The notes under the pieces are model-generated. The model was not told the origin of the DNA, did not search any database, and was given only the letters and a program-made list of their open reading frames with translations. Made by a program: the position numbers and the translations under genes. DNA of 53,765 nt from Bacillota bacterium (GTDB taxonomy: Bacteria > Bacillota > Dethiobacteria > DTU022 > PWGO01), in contig JAAYSV010000054.1 of NCBI GenBank assembly GCA_012518215.1, positions 1-53,765 of the forward strand. Reading direction: 5' to 3'. This document shows positions 27,293-35,996 of this stretch, piece by piece (positions within the stretch are counted from its first letter, which is position 1; each line of letters starts with the position of its first letter).

Positions 27293-28591
27293 ATGTGGAA
27301 CCCGGAACATGAAATGATGGATAGAGAAAAACTCGATTTGTTGCAGTACATTCGCCTCAAAAATACCCTTGAAAGAGTCTACCGGCTGGTTCCCCATTAC
27401 AGGAAATCTTTCGACAGCAAGGGCCTGGAACCGGGTGATGTTCGTCAGCTGGAAGACATCGCCATCCTCCCCTTTACACACAAGGATGACCTGCGGGAGC
27501 ATTACCCTTTCGGGCTGTTTGCCACGGATTTCAACGAAGTGGTGCGCATTCATTCCTCGTCCGGCACGACAGGAATTCCCGTCGTGGCCGGTTATACCAG
27601 GCATGATCTCGATATCTGGACAGAGCTGATGGCACGCACGCTGGTCAGTGCCGGTGGCAACAAAAATTCCGTCATCCATATTGCGTATGGATATGGCCTT
27701 TTCACCGGCGGTCTGGGAGTACATTACGGGGCCGAGAAAATCGGGGCCACGGTCGTCCCTATCTCCGGCGGACAGACAAAGCGTCAGGTGCGCATGATGA
27801 AGGATCTGGGAACAACATTGCTGGCCTGTACCCCCTCTTACGCCCTCAACATCGCTGAAACCATTACCGAGATGAATATAGAACCCGAAGAATTGAATCT
27901 TGAATCCGGTCTTTTCGGTGCCGAGCCATGGTCCAACAGTATGAGGGAATTGCTGGAACAAAAATTGCATATTGATGCCTATGATATCTATGGTTTGAGC
28001 GAAATTATCGGACCGGGCGTATCCAGTGAATGTTATGTCCAGGATGGCCTGCACATCCATGAAGACCATTTTATTCCTGAAATAATAGATCCTCTCACCG
28101 GTGAAGTCCTTCCCGATGGTACCACGGGCGAACTTGTTCTCACCACCATCACGAAGGAAGCCCTGCCCATGATCAGATACCGAACCGGTGATATCACCTC
28201 GATAAATCGGCGGGTCTGTGTCTGCGGGCGTACCCATGCGCGGATGTCCAAGATCGCCGGAAGAACCGATGATATGATCATCGTAAGGGGTGTGAATGTC
28301 TTTCCCTCGCAAGTAGAAAGCATTTTGTTGGATATCGGCCAGACGGAACCCCATTATCAGCTCATCGTTGATCGGGTCGGTGCTCTGGATACCCTTGAAG
28401 TCCAGGTGGAAGTTTCCCAACAGCTTTTTTCCGACAAGGTCAGGGGCCTGGAGGAACTGGAAGCCGTGATCAGCGGGGAAATAAACAACCTGCTCGGCAT
28501 CACGGCAAAGATCAAGCTTGTCGAACCAAAGACCATTCACCGCAGTGAAGGAAAAGCGCAGCGCGTGATAGACCGCAGGGTTTTCAAGTGA
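27293..28591 (+). CDS. Phenylacetate-CoA ligase-like (aryl-CoA ligase), copy 1
   Basis: An AMP-forming ligase of the PaaK family, 432 residues. It would activate an aromatic acid such as phenylacetate or indoleacetate with ATP and CoA, or run in reverse. The ATP-binding P-loop SSSGTTGIP (88-96) is intact, as are YGLSE in the middle, the RYRTGD motif and a hinge region [26 protein letters not shown] segment may bind zinc. The start is the ATG after GGAAGAGGAG; a 32-residue upstream extension is out of keeping with the family. It is the first gene of a cluster with an ACT protein, a second ligase and iorAB. Confidence 0.92.
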   Translation: MWNPEHEMMDREKLDLLQYIRLKNTLERVYRLVPHYRKSFDSKGLEPGDVRQLEDIAILPFTHKDDLREHYPFGLFATDFNEVVRIHSSSGTTGIPVVAGYTRHDLDIWTELMARTLVSAGGNKNSVIHIAYGYGLFTGGLGVHYGAEKIGATVVPISGGQTKRQVRMMKDLGTTLLACTPSYALNIAETITEMNIEPEELNLESGLFGAEPWSNSMRELLEQKLHIDAYDIYGLSEIIGPGVSSECYVQDGLHIHEDHFIPEIIDPLTGEVLPDGTTGELVLTTITKEALPMIRYRTGDITSINRRVCVCGRTHARMSKIAGRTDDMIIVRGVNVFPSQVESILLDIGQTEPHYQLIVDRVGALDTLEVQVEVSQQLFSDKVRGLEELEAVISGEINNLLGITAKIKLVEPKTIHRSEGKAQRVIDRRVFK

Positions 28592-28633
28592 TTGACGTGC
28601 GTTTCACCAAACCAAATTACAGGAGGAATTCAA

Positions 28634-29062
28634 ATGATCAAGCAGATATCAATTTTTCTGGAGAACAAATGTGGGCGGCTGGTAAAAGTAACGCAGGTCC
28701 TGGGAGAACACAAGATCAACATCCGTGCCCTTACAATCGCCGACACCTCGGACTTCGGTATATTGCGTATCATCGTCGATGATCCGGACAGAGCACTCGA
28801 AGTGTTGAAAAAAGAAGGTTTTATCGTTACCGTTACAGAAGTGGTCGCCATCGAAGTTCCCGATCATCCCGGCGGCCTGGCCCGGATTCTCGAATATCTT
28901 GAGGGAGAAAAGATAAACATCGAATACCTTTATTCCTTTGTGGAAAAACCTGCCCAGGATGCGCTGATCCTGATGCGTCTCGAGGATGCGCAGAAAGCGG
29001 TAAAGATCCTCAGGGAAAAGAACGTCAACGTTCTGGACGGCAAGCGAATCTATTCCCTTTGA
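28634..29062 (+). CDS. Tandem ACT-domain amino-acid-sensing protein
   Basis: A 142-residue protein made of two ACT domains (about 2-65 and 70-142). The first begins QISIFLENKCGRLVKVTQVL, the second IEVPDHPGGLARILEYLEG; the Gly and Asn of KINIR and KINIEYLY lie at the usual ligand positions. No enzyme domain is attached. Such stand-alone ACT proteins are often found beside PaaK and iorAB and are presumed to bind aromatic amino acids or regulate the ligases. The ATG follows AGGAGGAATT directly, which fixes the start. Confidence 0.9.
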   Translation: MIKQISIFLENKCGRLVKVTQVLGEHKINIRALTIADTSDFGILRIIVDDPDRALEVLKKEGFIVTVTEVVAIEVPDHPGGLARILEYLEGEKINIEYLYSFVEKPAQDALILMRLEDAQKAVKILREKNVNVLDGKRIYSL

Positions 29063-29102
29063 GGCAGACCAAACAATTCATGCAGATGGGAGTTGAACAC
29101 AC

Positions 29103-30413
29103 ATGCAGAAGTGGCAAGAAAACGATTATATTTCAGCGGCCGACCTTCTGGCACTGCAGGAACATAAACTCTCTGCCATCGTAAAACACGCTTCCCGAAG
29201 CCCGTTTTACAAAGAATATTTCAAAAAAGAAGGTATCGATCCAAAGAAGATAAAGAAGATCGATGACCTGAAATCACTGCCTTTTACCACCAAGGCTGAC
29301 CTGCGCAAAAGCTATCCCTATGGAATGGCCGCCGTCCCCATGGACAGGATAGTGCGCATTCATGCCTCCTCCGGTACCACGGGCAAGCCCATCGTGATGG
29401 GATATACGAAGGGCGATGTCGCCTCCTGGGCAGAAACGGTGGCCCGCATATGCGTGATGGCCGGCGTCACACCCGCAGATACAGTCCAGATTTCTTTTGG
29501 TTACGGACTGTTTACCGGGGGCTTCGGGCTTCATTATGGCCTGGAAAAACTGGGAGCCATGGTGGTCCCTTTTTCCAGTGGCAATACCGAAAGACAGCTC
29601 ATGCTGATGAAAGACTTCCGCACCACTGCTCTTGTCAGCACACCCTCTTTTGCCCTCTACATGGCCGAGGTGGCCCTGGAAAAAGGGATAGAACCGTCCA
29701 GTCTTGGCCTGCGCCTGGGACTCTTCGGCGGTGAACTCTGTTCCGACCTGATCAGGGAAGAAATTCAACGAAAATGGAAAATCAGAGCCACTTCCAACTA
29801 CGGCCTTACCGAGGTGGGTGGCCCCGGAGTTTCCGGTGAATGTGAAGAGCTCGATGGGATGCATATTCTTGAAGATTGTTTCTTGGCCGAAATCATAGAC
29901 CCCGAGACGGGACTTTCACTTCCCGACGGGGAGGCAGGGGAACTGGTACTCACCCCTCTTTTCAAAAAAGGATTCCCCGTAATACGTTACCGCACCGGGG
30001 ATATAACCCGCTTTATCACCGAACCGTGCAAATGCGGCCGTTCCTTGAAAAGGATGGGTCACATCACCGGCCGCACAGATGATATGATTATCTTCAAGGG
30101 AGTAAATATCTTCCCCTCGCAGATCGAGGAGGTACTGGCCACGTTCAACGAGGTGTCGTCACATTATCGCCTGATAGTATACAGGGACAAAGATATCAAC
30201 AGGGATCTGGAAGTTCAGGTGGAACTGGCGCCGGAAGGGTTTTCAGATAGTTTCCGCGTGATGGAGCTTCTGGAAAACAATATCCGCTCCAGCCTCCGTT
30301 CCTCTCTATCCGTCTCCCCCCGAGTCAAGTTGATGGATCCAAAAACATTGCAGCGTACAACCGGCAAGAGCCAACGTGTCTTTGTAGTTGAAGGAGATGA
30401 AACACTTCCATGA
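29103..30413 (+). CDS. Phenylacetate-CoA ligase-like (aryl-CoA ligase), copy 2
   Basis: The second PaaK-family ligase of the cluster, 436 residues, with ASSGTTGKP (88-96), YGLTEVGGPGVSGEC, VIRYRTGD and [20 protein letters not shown]. It is clearly related to copy 1 but diverged along its length, and its P-loop carries Lys95 where copy 1 has Ile. That suggests different substrates or roles rather than a recent duplication. A CKCGR segment is present. Its last codons overlap the start of iorA by four bases, so ligase and IOR are translationally coupled. Confidence 0.92.
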   Translation: MQKWQENDYISAADLLALQEHKLSAIVKHASRSPFYKEYFKKEGIDPKKIKKIDDLKSLPFTTKADLRKSYPYGMAAVPMDRIVRIHASSGTTGKPIVMGYTKGDVASWAETVARICVMAGVTPADTVQISFGYGLFTGGFGLHYGLEKLGAMVVPFSSGNTERQLMLMKDFRTTALVSTPSFALYMAEVALEKGIEPSSLGLRLGLFGGELCSDLIREEIQRKWKIRATSNYGLTEVGGPGVSGECEELDGMHILEDCFLAEIIDPETGLSLPDGEAGELVLTPLFKKGFPVIRYRTGDITRFITEPCKCGRSLKRMGHITGRTDDMIIFKGVNIFPSQIEEVLATFNEVSSHYRLIVYRDKDINRDLEVQVELAPEGFSDSFRVMELLENNIRSSLRSSLSVSPRVKLMDPKTLQRTTGKSQRVFVVEGDETLP

Positions 30414-32188
30414 CCGGAGAGATCATGACGGGAAATGAAGCTATTGCCAGAGGTGCCTTTGAAGCCGGTGTCACCGTGGGCACTGCATACCCCGGAACCC
30501 CCAGCACGGAAATACTGGAAAGCCTGGCCCGCTATCCAGGGATTGAATGTAACTGGTCCGCGAACGAAAAAGTGGCGCTGGAAGTGGCCATCGGTGCTTC
30601 CCTTGAAGGAGCAAGGGTCCTCGCTGCCATGAAACATGTAGGTGTCAACGTCGCCGCGGATCCTCTTCTGACCCTTTCCTATATCGGTGTCGGTGGCGGC
30701 CTGGTCCTGGTTAGCGCGGATGACCCCGGAATGCACAGTTCACAAAATGAACAGGATAACCGACACTATGCCCGTTTTGCCAAAATACCGCTGCTGGAAC
30801 CCTCCGACAGTCAGGAAGCAAAAAATTTCGTGATCGCTGCCATGGACATAAGTGAGGAATATGACACCCCGGTGATGCTCAGAACAACCACGCGCATCTC
30901 CCATTCCCGCACCGTGGTGAAACTTGGTGAACGGACAACAACGGGAAATAGGAAATATCAAAAAAAGCCGGCCAAGCACGTGATGCTTCCCGGTTTTGCA
31001 CGCCAGAGGCATCCTTTCGTTGAAAAACGGCTTCTTGCCCTGGCGAACGAGGCAGAAAAATCACCTTTCAACCGTATAGAAACAGGCACCAGCAATGAAA
31101 TAGGCATCATCTGTTCTGGAATAGTCTATCAGTACGTCAAGGAAGCCTTTCCTTCCTTTCCGGTACTGAAACTGGGGTTTACCTTCCCCCTTCCTGTAAA
31201 GTTGATCGAGAAATTTTGCAGCGAGGTGGAAAAAATACTGGTGATCGAGGAACTTGATCCTTTCATGGCGGAACAGATCAAAGCACATGGCATCCGTATA
31301 TCGGGATATTCCCTTTTTGCGCCGATCGGCGAACTGAGCCCGGAAATCATCCATGATAGAATTTCCCGTTTTCAAAAAAATGTCAATCCTGCTTCCGCCG
31401 AAGCCCCCCCGGAAAAAACAATCCCCCAGCGTCCACCGATACTCTGCCCGGGTTGTTCGCATCGTGGAATCTTCTATACTTTAAAAAAGTTGAAATTGCG
31501 TATTGTCGGCGACATAGGTTGTTATACCCTTGCCGCCCTCTATCCCCTTCAAGCCATGGATACCTGCGTATGCATGGGAGCCAGCATCGGGATGGCCCTC
31601 GGGATGGAAAAAGCCAACCCCCGAACATCCATGCAGACAGTGGCTGTTATAGGCGATTCAACATTCCTGCACTCGGGAATTACCCCCCTCATAGATGCCG
31701 TTTACAATGACTCTTCGATAACCGTGATCATCCTTGACAATAGCACCACCGGAATGACCGGCCATCAGGAACATCCGGGTACAGGGACAACCTTGCAGGG
31801 GAAAAAAAACAAAGCCGTGAATATTGCCGCCCTCTGCCGCGGCCTGGGAATAGAAAGGGTTGTGGAGACGGATACCTCCGATCTGGACACACTGCGCCGG
31901 ATAATTGAAAAAGAAGTAGCAAGCAGGGAACTTTCCGTGATAGTCTATCGGCGGCCATGCATTCTGAAAAGCAGAACTTCCTCCGACCCTTTGCACATAG
32001 ATCCCGAAAAATGCAATGGTTGCAAAGCCTGCTTGCAGCCAGGCTGCCCTTCTATACGTTTTCTGGACGGGAAAGCCCTTATCGATCCTGGCACATGCAC
32101 AGGTTGCGGCCTCTGCCGACAACTTTGCAAGAGAGATGCTATCGGAATACGGAAGAAAGGTGGGAACCGGGGACATGAAAAAGATTGA
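30410..32188 (+). CDS. iorA: Indolepyruvate:ferredoxin oxidoreductase, alpha subunit
   Basis: The large subunit of the enzyme that oxidatively decarboxylates aryl-pyruvates to aryl-acetyl-CoA and reduces ferredoxin. The 592 residues begin with the pyrimidine-binding domain (GTAYPGTPSTEI, MKHVGVNVAADP). The TPP/Mg part follows (LCPGCSHRG, GDSTFLHSGI, LDNSTTGMTGHQ). At the C-terminus are two ferredoxin motifs, CNGCKACLQPGC and CTGCGLCRQLC, for two 4Fe-4S clusters. It works with IorB in the cytoplasm. It overlaps the upstream ligase by 4 bases and iorB by 14. Confidence 0.96.
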   Translation: MTGEIMTGNEAIARGAFEAGVTVGTAYPGTPSTEILESLARYPGIECNWSANEKVALEVAIGASLEGARVLAAMKHVGVNVAADPLLTLSYIGVGGGLVLVSADDPGMHSSQNEQDNRHYARFAKIPLLEPSDSQEAKNFVIAAMDISEEYDTPVMLRTTTRISHSRTVVKLGERTTTGNRKYQKKPAKHVMLPGFARQRHPFVEKRLLALANEAEKSPFNRIETGTSNEIGIICSGIVYQYVKEAFPSFPVLKLGFTFPLPVKLIEKFCSEVEKILVIEELDPFMAEQIKAHGIRISGYSLFAPIGELSPEIIHDRISRFQKNVNPASAEAPPEKTIPQRPPILCPGCSHRGIFYTLKKLKLRIVGDIGCYTLAALYPLQAMDTCVCMGASIGMALGMEKANPRTSMQTVAVIGDSTFLHSGITPLIDAVYNDSSITVIILDNSTTGMTGHQEHPGTGTTLQGKKNKAVNIAALCRGLGIERVVETDTSDLDTLRRIIEKEVASRELSVIVYRRPCILKSRTSSDPLHIDPEKCNGCKACLQPGCPSIRFLDGKALIDPGTCTGCGLCRQLCKRDAIGIRKKGGNRGHEKD

Positions 32189-32762
32189 TATTCTGGTCGT
32201 CGGTGTCGGGGGCCAGGGAACCATCCTCACCGGAAAGATTATCTCACAAGTGGCCCTCCATGAGGGTATGGACGTAAAAACTGCTGAAACATATGGTATG
32301 GCACAACGGGGAGGCAGTGTCGTCACCCATGTGCGGATCGCCAGCAGGGTCTATTCACCGCTGATTCCCGCCGGAAGTGTGGACTACCTGCTAGCCTTTG
32401 AACAACTGGAGGCCCTGCGCTATCTTCATCTCCTGCGCCCCGACACCACGTTGATCATAAACACCCAGGCGTTGGCTCCGCCATCCGTTCTTGCCGGGCG
32501 GGAACTCTATCCGGAAAACATTCCGGAAAAAATTGAAGACCGTTTTCCCCAGGCTTGCTTTGTCAACGGGCTACAGGAAGAATCGGTCAAGGAAAACAAG
32601 AGGGTCTTGAACGTCTTCCTGGTTGGCATCCTTGCCAGCATGCTCCCCTTTTCTGCAGAAAGTTGGAAAAATGCTCTTGGGGACACTGTCCCGGCAAATT
32701 TTCTGCCCATGAATACGGATGCTTTTGATGCAGGATACCGCTGGGGCTTGAAAACAAAATGA
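32175..32762 (+). CDS. iorB: Indolepyruvate:ferredoxin oxidoreductase, beta subunit
   Basis: The 195-residue gamma-type domain subunit of IOR. The signature GVGGQGTILTGKI (about 9-21) and AETYGMAQRGGSVVTHVRI are intact. Its ATG lies inside the end of iorA, 14 bases before the iorA stop; a longer in-frame extension reads through the iorA ferredoxin region and is not real. With iorA it would yield indoleacetyl-, phenylacetyl- or hydroxyphenylacetyl-CoA from transaminated Trp, Phe or Tyr. Confidence 0.95.
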   Translation: MKKIDILVVGVGGQGTILTGKIISQVALHEGMDVKTAETYGMAQRGGSVVTHVRIASRVYSPLIPAGSVDYLLAFEQLEALRYLHLLRPDTTLIINTQALAPPSVLAGRELYPENIPEKIEDRFPQACFVNGLQEESVKENKRVLNVFLVGILASMLPFSAESWKNALGDTVPANFLPMNTDAFDAGYRWGLKTK

Positions 32763-32841
32763 AATTACGGCAATATTTTTCCCATGCCCTTCTATATTGG
32801 ATCGAATTAATATATCATATGTTTGAAGGAGTGATGCCCGA

Positions 32842-33552
32842 ATGGTAAAAAACAAAGAAAACAGAACCAGTCTAGCCGAAATCTTGCAGAAAGTATCGAT
32901 CGTCCTGATGATACTCATGGTGGCCGCGGGAGTTTTTTTGTTTTTCAAATATCGCCCCACCTACCAGCAGCTTGTAGATTTTACACCCAAGAACCCATGG
33001 CTTGGAGCCTTCGTGATCATCGCCATCTATGTTATCAAATCATTCTCACTCTTTATTCCCCTGCCAATATTTTTCCTTGCTGTAGCAATAATCTATGACC
33101 CCGTACCGGCCTTCATGATCAACCTTGCCGGGGTCGTCCTCAGCCTTTCACTTCCATACTATATTGGTAAATTCTCGGGCAGCTTGCTCCTGGAAAGGCT
33201 TACAACCAAGTATCCCAAAGTCAAGAAAATCGATGAAATAAAAACAGGCAACGAGGTTCTATTGAGCTTCATCCTGAAACTGTCGGGCGTATTTCCATGT
33301 GATCTGAGCAGCCTCCTGCTCGGCACCATGAACATCAATTACAGAAAATTCATGATCGGTGCCATTCTCGGTCACCTGCCGCATATCGTGGCCTGGACTT
33401 TCCTGGGGGATTCACTCGACCTGAGTTCTCCCCAATTCTATCTGGCCATCGCCGGAATCATCATCGTGATCGTCGGTTCCACCATTATTTACAGGAAAGT
33501 GGCCGCCAGGAAAGCTGGCGGAGAAACCGCCGGGACAGATTTCAAGAATTGA
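32842..33552 (+). CDS. TVP38/TMEM64 (VTT domain) membrane protein
   Basis: A 236-residue integral membrane protein with about five to six hydrophobic segments (near 18-38, 52-72, 75-105, 125-145, 160-185, 190-212). The VTT/SNARE-associated signature is seen around FIPLPIFFLAVAIIY and LPYYIGKFSG. Relatives (DedA/VTT) are lipid scramblase- or transporter-like proteins affecting membrane homeostasis. It follows iorB by 79 bases with a GAAGGAG site of its own, so it may be co-transcribed, but no specific link to IOR is known. Confidence 0.85.
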   Translation: MVKNKENRTSLAEILQKVSIVLMILMVAAGVFLFFKYRPTYQQLVDFTPKNPWLGAFVIIAIYVIKSFSLFIPLPIFFLAVAIIYDPVPAFMINLAGVVLSLSLPYYIGKFSGSLLLERLTTKYPKVKKIDEIKTGNEVLLSFILKLSGVFPCDLSSLLLGTMNINYRKFMIGAILGHLPHIVAWTFLGDSLDLSSPQFYLAIAGIIIVIVGSTIIYRKVAARKAGGETAGTDFKN

Positions 33553-33634
33553 GGATTGCAAGATCCGTTCATACCCTGTTCAATTCACTGCTTTTTCAAC
33601 AACCATCCCGGAAAATGCACTTCCGCATGAATAC

Positions 33635-33677
33635 AAAAACCCGGCATCATCGGTCACAGACACCGCATGATGCCGGG
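33635..33677 (-). terminator. Terminator between TVP38 and 3-hydroxyacyl-CoA dehydrogenase genes
   Basis: An 11-bp perfect stem CCCGGCATCAT (33640-33650 with 33667-33677) with a further short inner stem is followed on the minus strand by GTTTTTG. It lies 28 bases after the stop of the dehydrogenase and is a good factor-independent terminator for it. The stem could also stop transcripts from the plus side. Confidence 0.85.
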
Positions 33678-33704
33678 CAATAACATCCCTTGCTGTTACA
33701 CAGG

Positions 33705-34856
33705 CTATACCTGGATATCTCCCTTTTTCATCGTCTCGGTAGGCTTGAAAACATCTATGGGGAACTCCTTGTAAAGCTCTTCAAGCTTCTCCAGAAGTGC
33801 CGGGTAACCTACCCCCGAAGCGATGGCGAAAGGCCCTATGGGTGTCCCCCCACCGTTGGCCATGGCCAGGTCGATTTCCTGCGGGGTGTCAGCCACACCC
33901 TCCTCCAGGAGTTTGGTAGCTTCATTGACCTGAAGGGCCACCAGGTGGTTGGCATCGTACTGTGATGTGGCCTTGTCAAGATCTATTTCAGGCCGACCGG
34001 TAGACCAGTCGTAGATTCCTTTACCGGTTTTCTTTCCAAGGTTACCGGCTTTCACATAGGCCATGAGCGCCTCGGAAGGCTCGTAGTCCTTGGAAATTTC
34101 CTTGGCAAAATAGATCATGCCGTTCACAGCGATATCGATACCCGCAAAGTCCATCAATTCGAACGGAGCCATGGGCATCATGGCCTTGAAGGCTGCGTCA
34201 AATTCTTCCGGTGAAGGCGAACCTTTTTCCAGAATCTTGGAAAGCAGCAGAAGGGTCGGCTCATTGACACGGTTGAAAATAAAGCCGGGTGAATCCTTCT
34301 TCACGATCACGGGAACCTTCTTGATGCTTTCTGCCAGATCATAGGCGACCTGGATAGATTCATCGGATGATTTTTCGCCGCGGACGACTTCTACCAGTCT
34401 CATCAGCACTGCCGGGTTGAAAAAGTGATATCCGATCACCTTCTCCGGCCTGTTGGTCGCTTTGGCAATATCCGTGATTTTGATATAGGAAGTGTTGGAA
34501 GCCAGGATAGCCTGTTCGGGAGCAAACTTGTCAAGATCCGTAAAAACACTTTGCTTGAGATCCAGTTTTTCCGGAACAGCCTCGATCACGAAATCCGCAT
34601 CCTTCACTGCTTCTTCAATACTGACGGTAGTTGACAGAGATGATAGTGCCTTTTCGTATTCCTCCTCTGACATTCTACCCCTATCCTTGAATCTGTTGAA
34701 ACTGTCCTTGATCCCGGCCACACCTTTATCCACGAATTCCTGCTCTATATCACGCATGGTTACCGCATAGCCACCCCTTAAAAAGGCAGCCGTGATACCA
34801 TGCCCCATCGCGCCGGCACCAATTACAGCAATTTTCTTTACATCCTCAGCTTTCAT
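33705..34856 (-). CDS. 3-hydroxyacyl-CoA dehydrogenase
   Basis: An NAD-dependent enzyme oxidising (S)-3-hydroxyacyl-CoA to the 3-oxo form. The 383 residues include the NAD loop IGAGAMGHG (12-20), the catalytic pair His144 and Glu156 (YHFFNPAVLMRLVEVVRG), Ser123 and the FIFNRV motif. A first C-terminal 3HCDH domain (KKTGKGIYDW) is followed by part of a second (QVNEATKLLEEGVADTPQEIDLAM), so it is longer than the 280-residue Hbd type. It probably forms an operon with the upstream enoyl-CoA hydratase and works in beta-oxidation or its reverse. Confidence 0.92.
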   Translation of the reverse strand: MKAEDVKKIAVIGAGAMGHGITAAFLRGGYAVTMRDIEQEFVDKGVAGIKDSFNRFKDRGRMSEEEYEKALSSLSTTVSIEEAVKDADFVIEAVPEKLDLKQSVFTDLDKFAPEQAILASNTSYIKITDIAKATNRPEKVIGYHFFNPAVLMRLVEVVRGEKSSDESIQVAYDLAESIKKVPVIVKKDSPGFIFNRVNEPTLLLLSKILEKGSPSPEEFDAAFKAMMPMAPFELMDFAGIDIAVNGMIYFAKEISKDYEPSEALMAYVKAGNLGKKTGKGIYDWSTGRPEIDLDKATSQYDANHLVALQVNEATKLLEEGVADTPQEIDLAMANGGGTPIGPFAIASGVGYPALLEKLEELYKEFPIDVFKPTETMKKGDIQV

Positions 34857-34909
34857 TGTACATCCCTTTCCTTTTTATTTTTTTAAACAGGATTACTGTA
34901 TCCTCCCCG

Positions 34910-35695
34910 CTAGCGCCCTTTCCATTGGGGTTCCCGTTTTTCCATGAAAGCGGCTATCCCTTCCTGGAAATCCTCGGTCTGCATCAAGAAACCCAGTGCT
35001 TCCTGTTCCAGCTTCAGGCCGGATTCCAGATCTGTATCCATCCCTTTGTTCACAACTGACTTGATCTTGCGCAGCCCCAGTGGAGCCTTTGAAGCCAATT
35101 TTTCGGCAAACGCCATTACCGCGCCATCAAGTTCTTCCATGGGCAAAACCTCATCAGCCAGGCCGATTTCCTTGGCCTCCTTGCCATTCACCGTATCCCC
35201 TGTCAAGATCATCTTCTTGGCCAGAGGCAGGCCGATCCTCCGTGGGAGTCGCTGGGTGCCACCCCACCCGGGGAGCAGGCCCCGGTTGATTTCGGGCAGG
35301 CCAAGCTCGGAGTTCTCGGAAGCGAAAATAAAATCACAGGCCAGCGTGACCTCGCAACCACCACCCAGGGCAACCCCGTTTACCATGGCAATGACGGGCT
35401 TCTCATAACTGGCCAGCATTTCCACGATGGGTTCGACGGGGGAGGTTTCCGAGAGATCCCATCCTGCAGAGAAACAGTACCTGATTTCCTCCTTGCCATC
35501 TTTCTCCCTGATGCGTGGGTTGCCGGTTATAACCAATACCCTTATCTCATCATCCTCGGCAATCTCTTCAAGAACCTGCTTCACTTCCAGACCCAATGTA
35601 GAGTTGATAGCATTGAATCTATGAGGACGGTTCAAGATGATTTTGGCAACATAACCCGACTTCTCGACAATAATTGTTTCAAAACCCATACACAT
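34910..35695 (-). CDS. Enoyl-CoA hydratase/isomerase family protein
   Basis: A 261-residue crotonase-fold protein. The oxyanion-hole segments YCFSAGWDLSE and NGVALGGGCEVTLACDF are present, as is LPEINRGLLPGWGGTQRLPRRIG. The first oxyanion region carries Trp (AGWDL) where many hydratases have Ala (AGADL), so the exact reaction (hydratase, isomerase or another crotonase) is open. The ATG lies close to a weak AGGTG site. It is upstream of and collinear with the 3-hydroxyacyl-CoA dehydrogenase, with a gap of 53 bases. Confidence 0.88.
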   Translation of the reverse strand: MCMGFETIIVEKSGYVAKIILNRPHRFNAINSTLGLEVKQVLEEIAEDDEIRVLVITGNPRIREKDGKEEIRYCFSAGWDLSETSPVEPIVEMLASYEKPVIAMVNGVALGGGCEVTLACDFIFASENSELGLPEINRGLLPGWGGTQRLPRRIGLPLAKKMILTGDTVNGKEAKEIGLADEVLPMEELDGAVMAFAEKLASKAPLGLRKIKSVVNKGMDTDLESGLKLEQEALGFLMQTEDFQEGIAAFMEKREPQWKGR

Positions 35696-35853
35696 ATCAC
35701 CTGCTTTTATTATTTGATTATTTAATATATTCTACAATTATCACTGATATCCTTCCATTTGAAAACAAAAGCTGGGAAATGGTGCAGATGTTCAGGATTT
35801 GCCATTATAATGGAGATAACCCGGCCGGGATCGGAGAGACGCAGATAAAACAG

Positions 35854-35894
35854 AAAGGGGATGCCTCGATGTTGAAATTCGAGACACCCCTTTT
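35854..35894 (-). terminator. Probable terminator after the NDP-forming acyl-CoA synthetase gene
   Basis: A long imperfect stem (AAAGGGG..CTCGA with TCGAG..CCCCTTT) spans 35854-35893, about 100 bases after the synthetase stop. On the minus strand it is followed by CTGTTTT. The stem ends in T-runs on both sides, so it may also act the other way. Confidence 0.6.
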
Positions 35895-35996
35895 CCTGTC
35901 AAACGGATTACTTGCCGATACGGGGCATTCTGGCTCGCCATTTTTCAGAATGGAGAACGAAATCATTCTGGAAGATGAAATTGGTCAGGGCCAGAC

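Noticed and set aside
26723-28540. Minus-strand 605-codon frame
   Set aside because: Most of it is antisense to the first aryl-CoA ligase. Only the last 137 codons, starting at 27136 after a good ribosome binding site, are a real gene.
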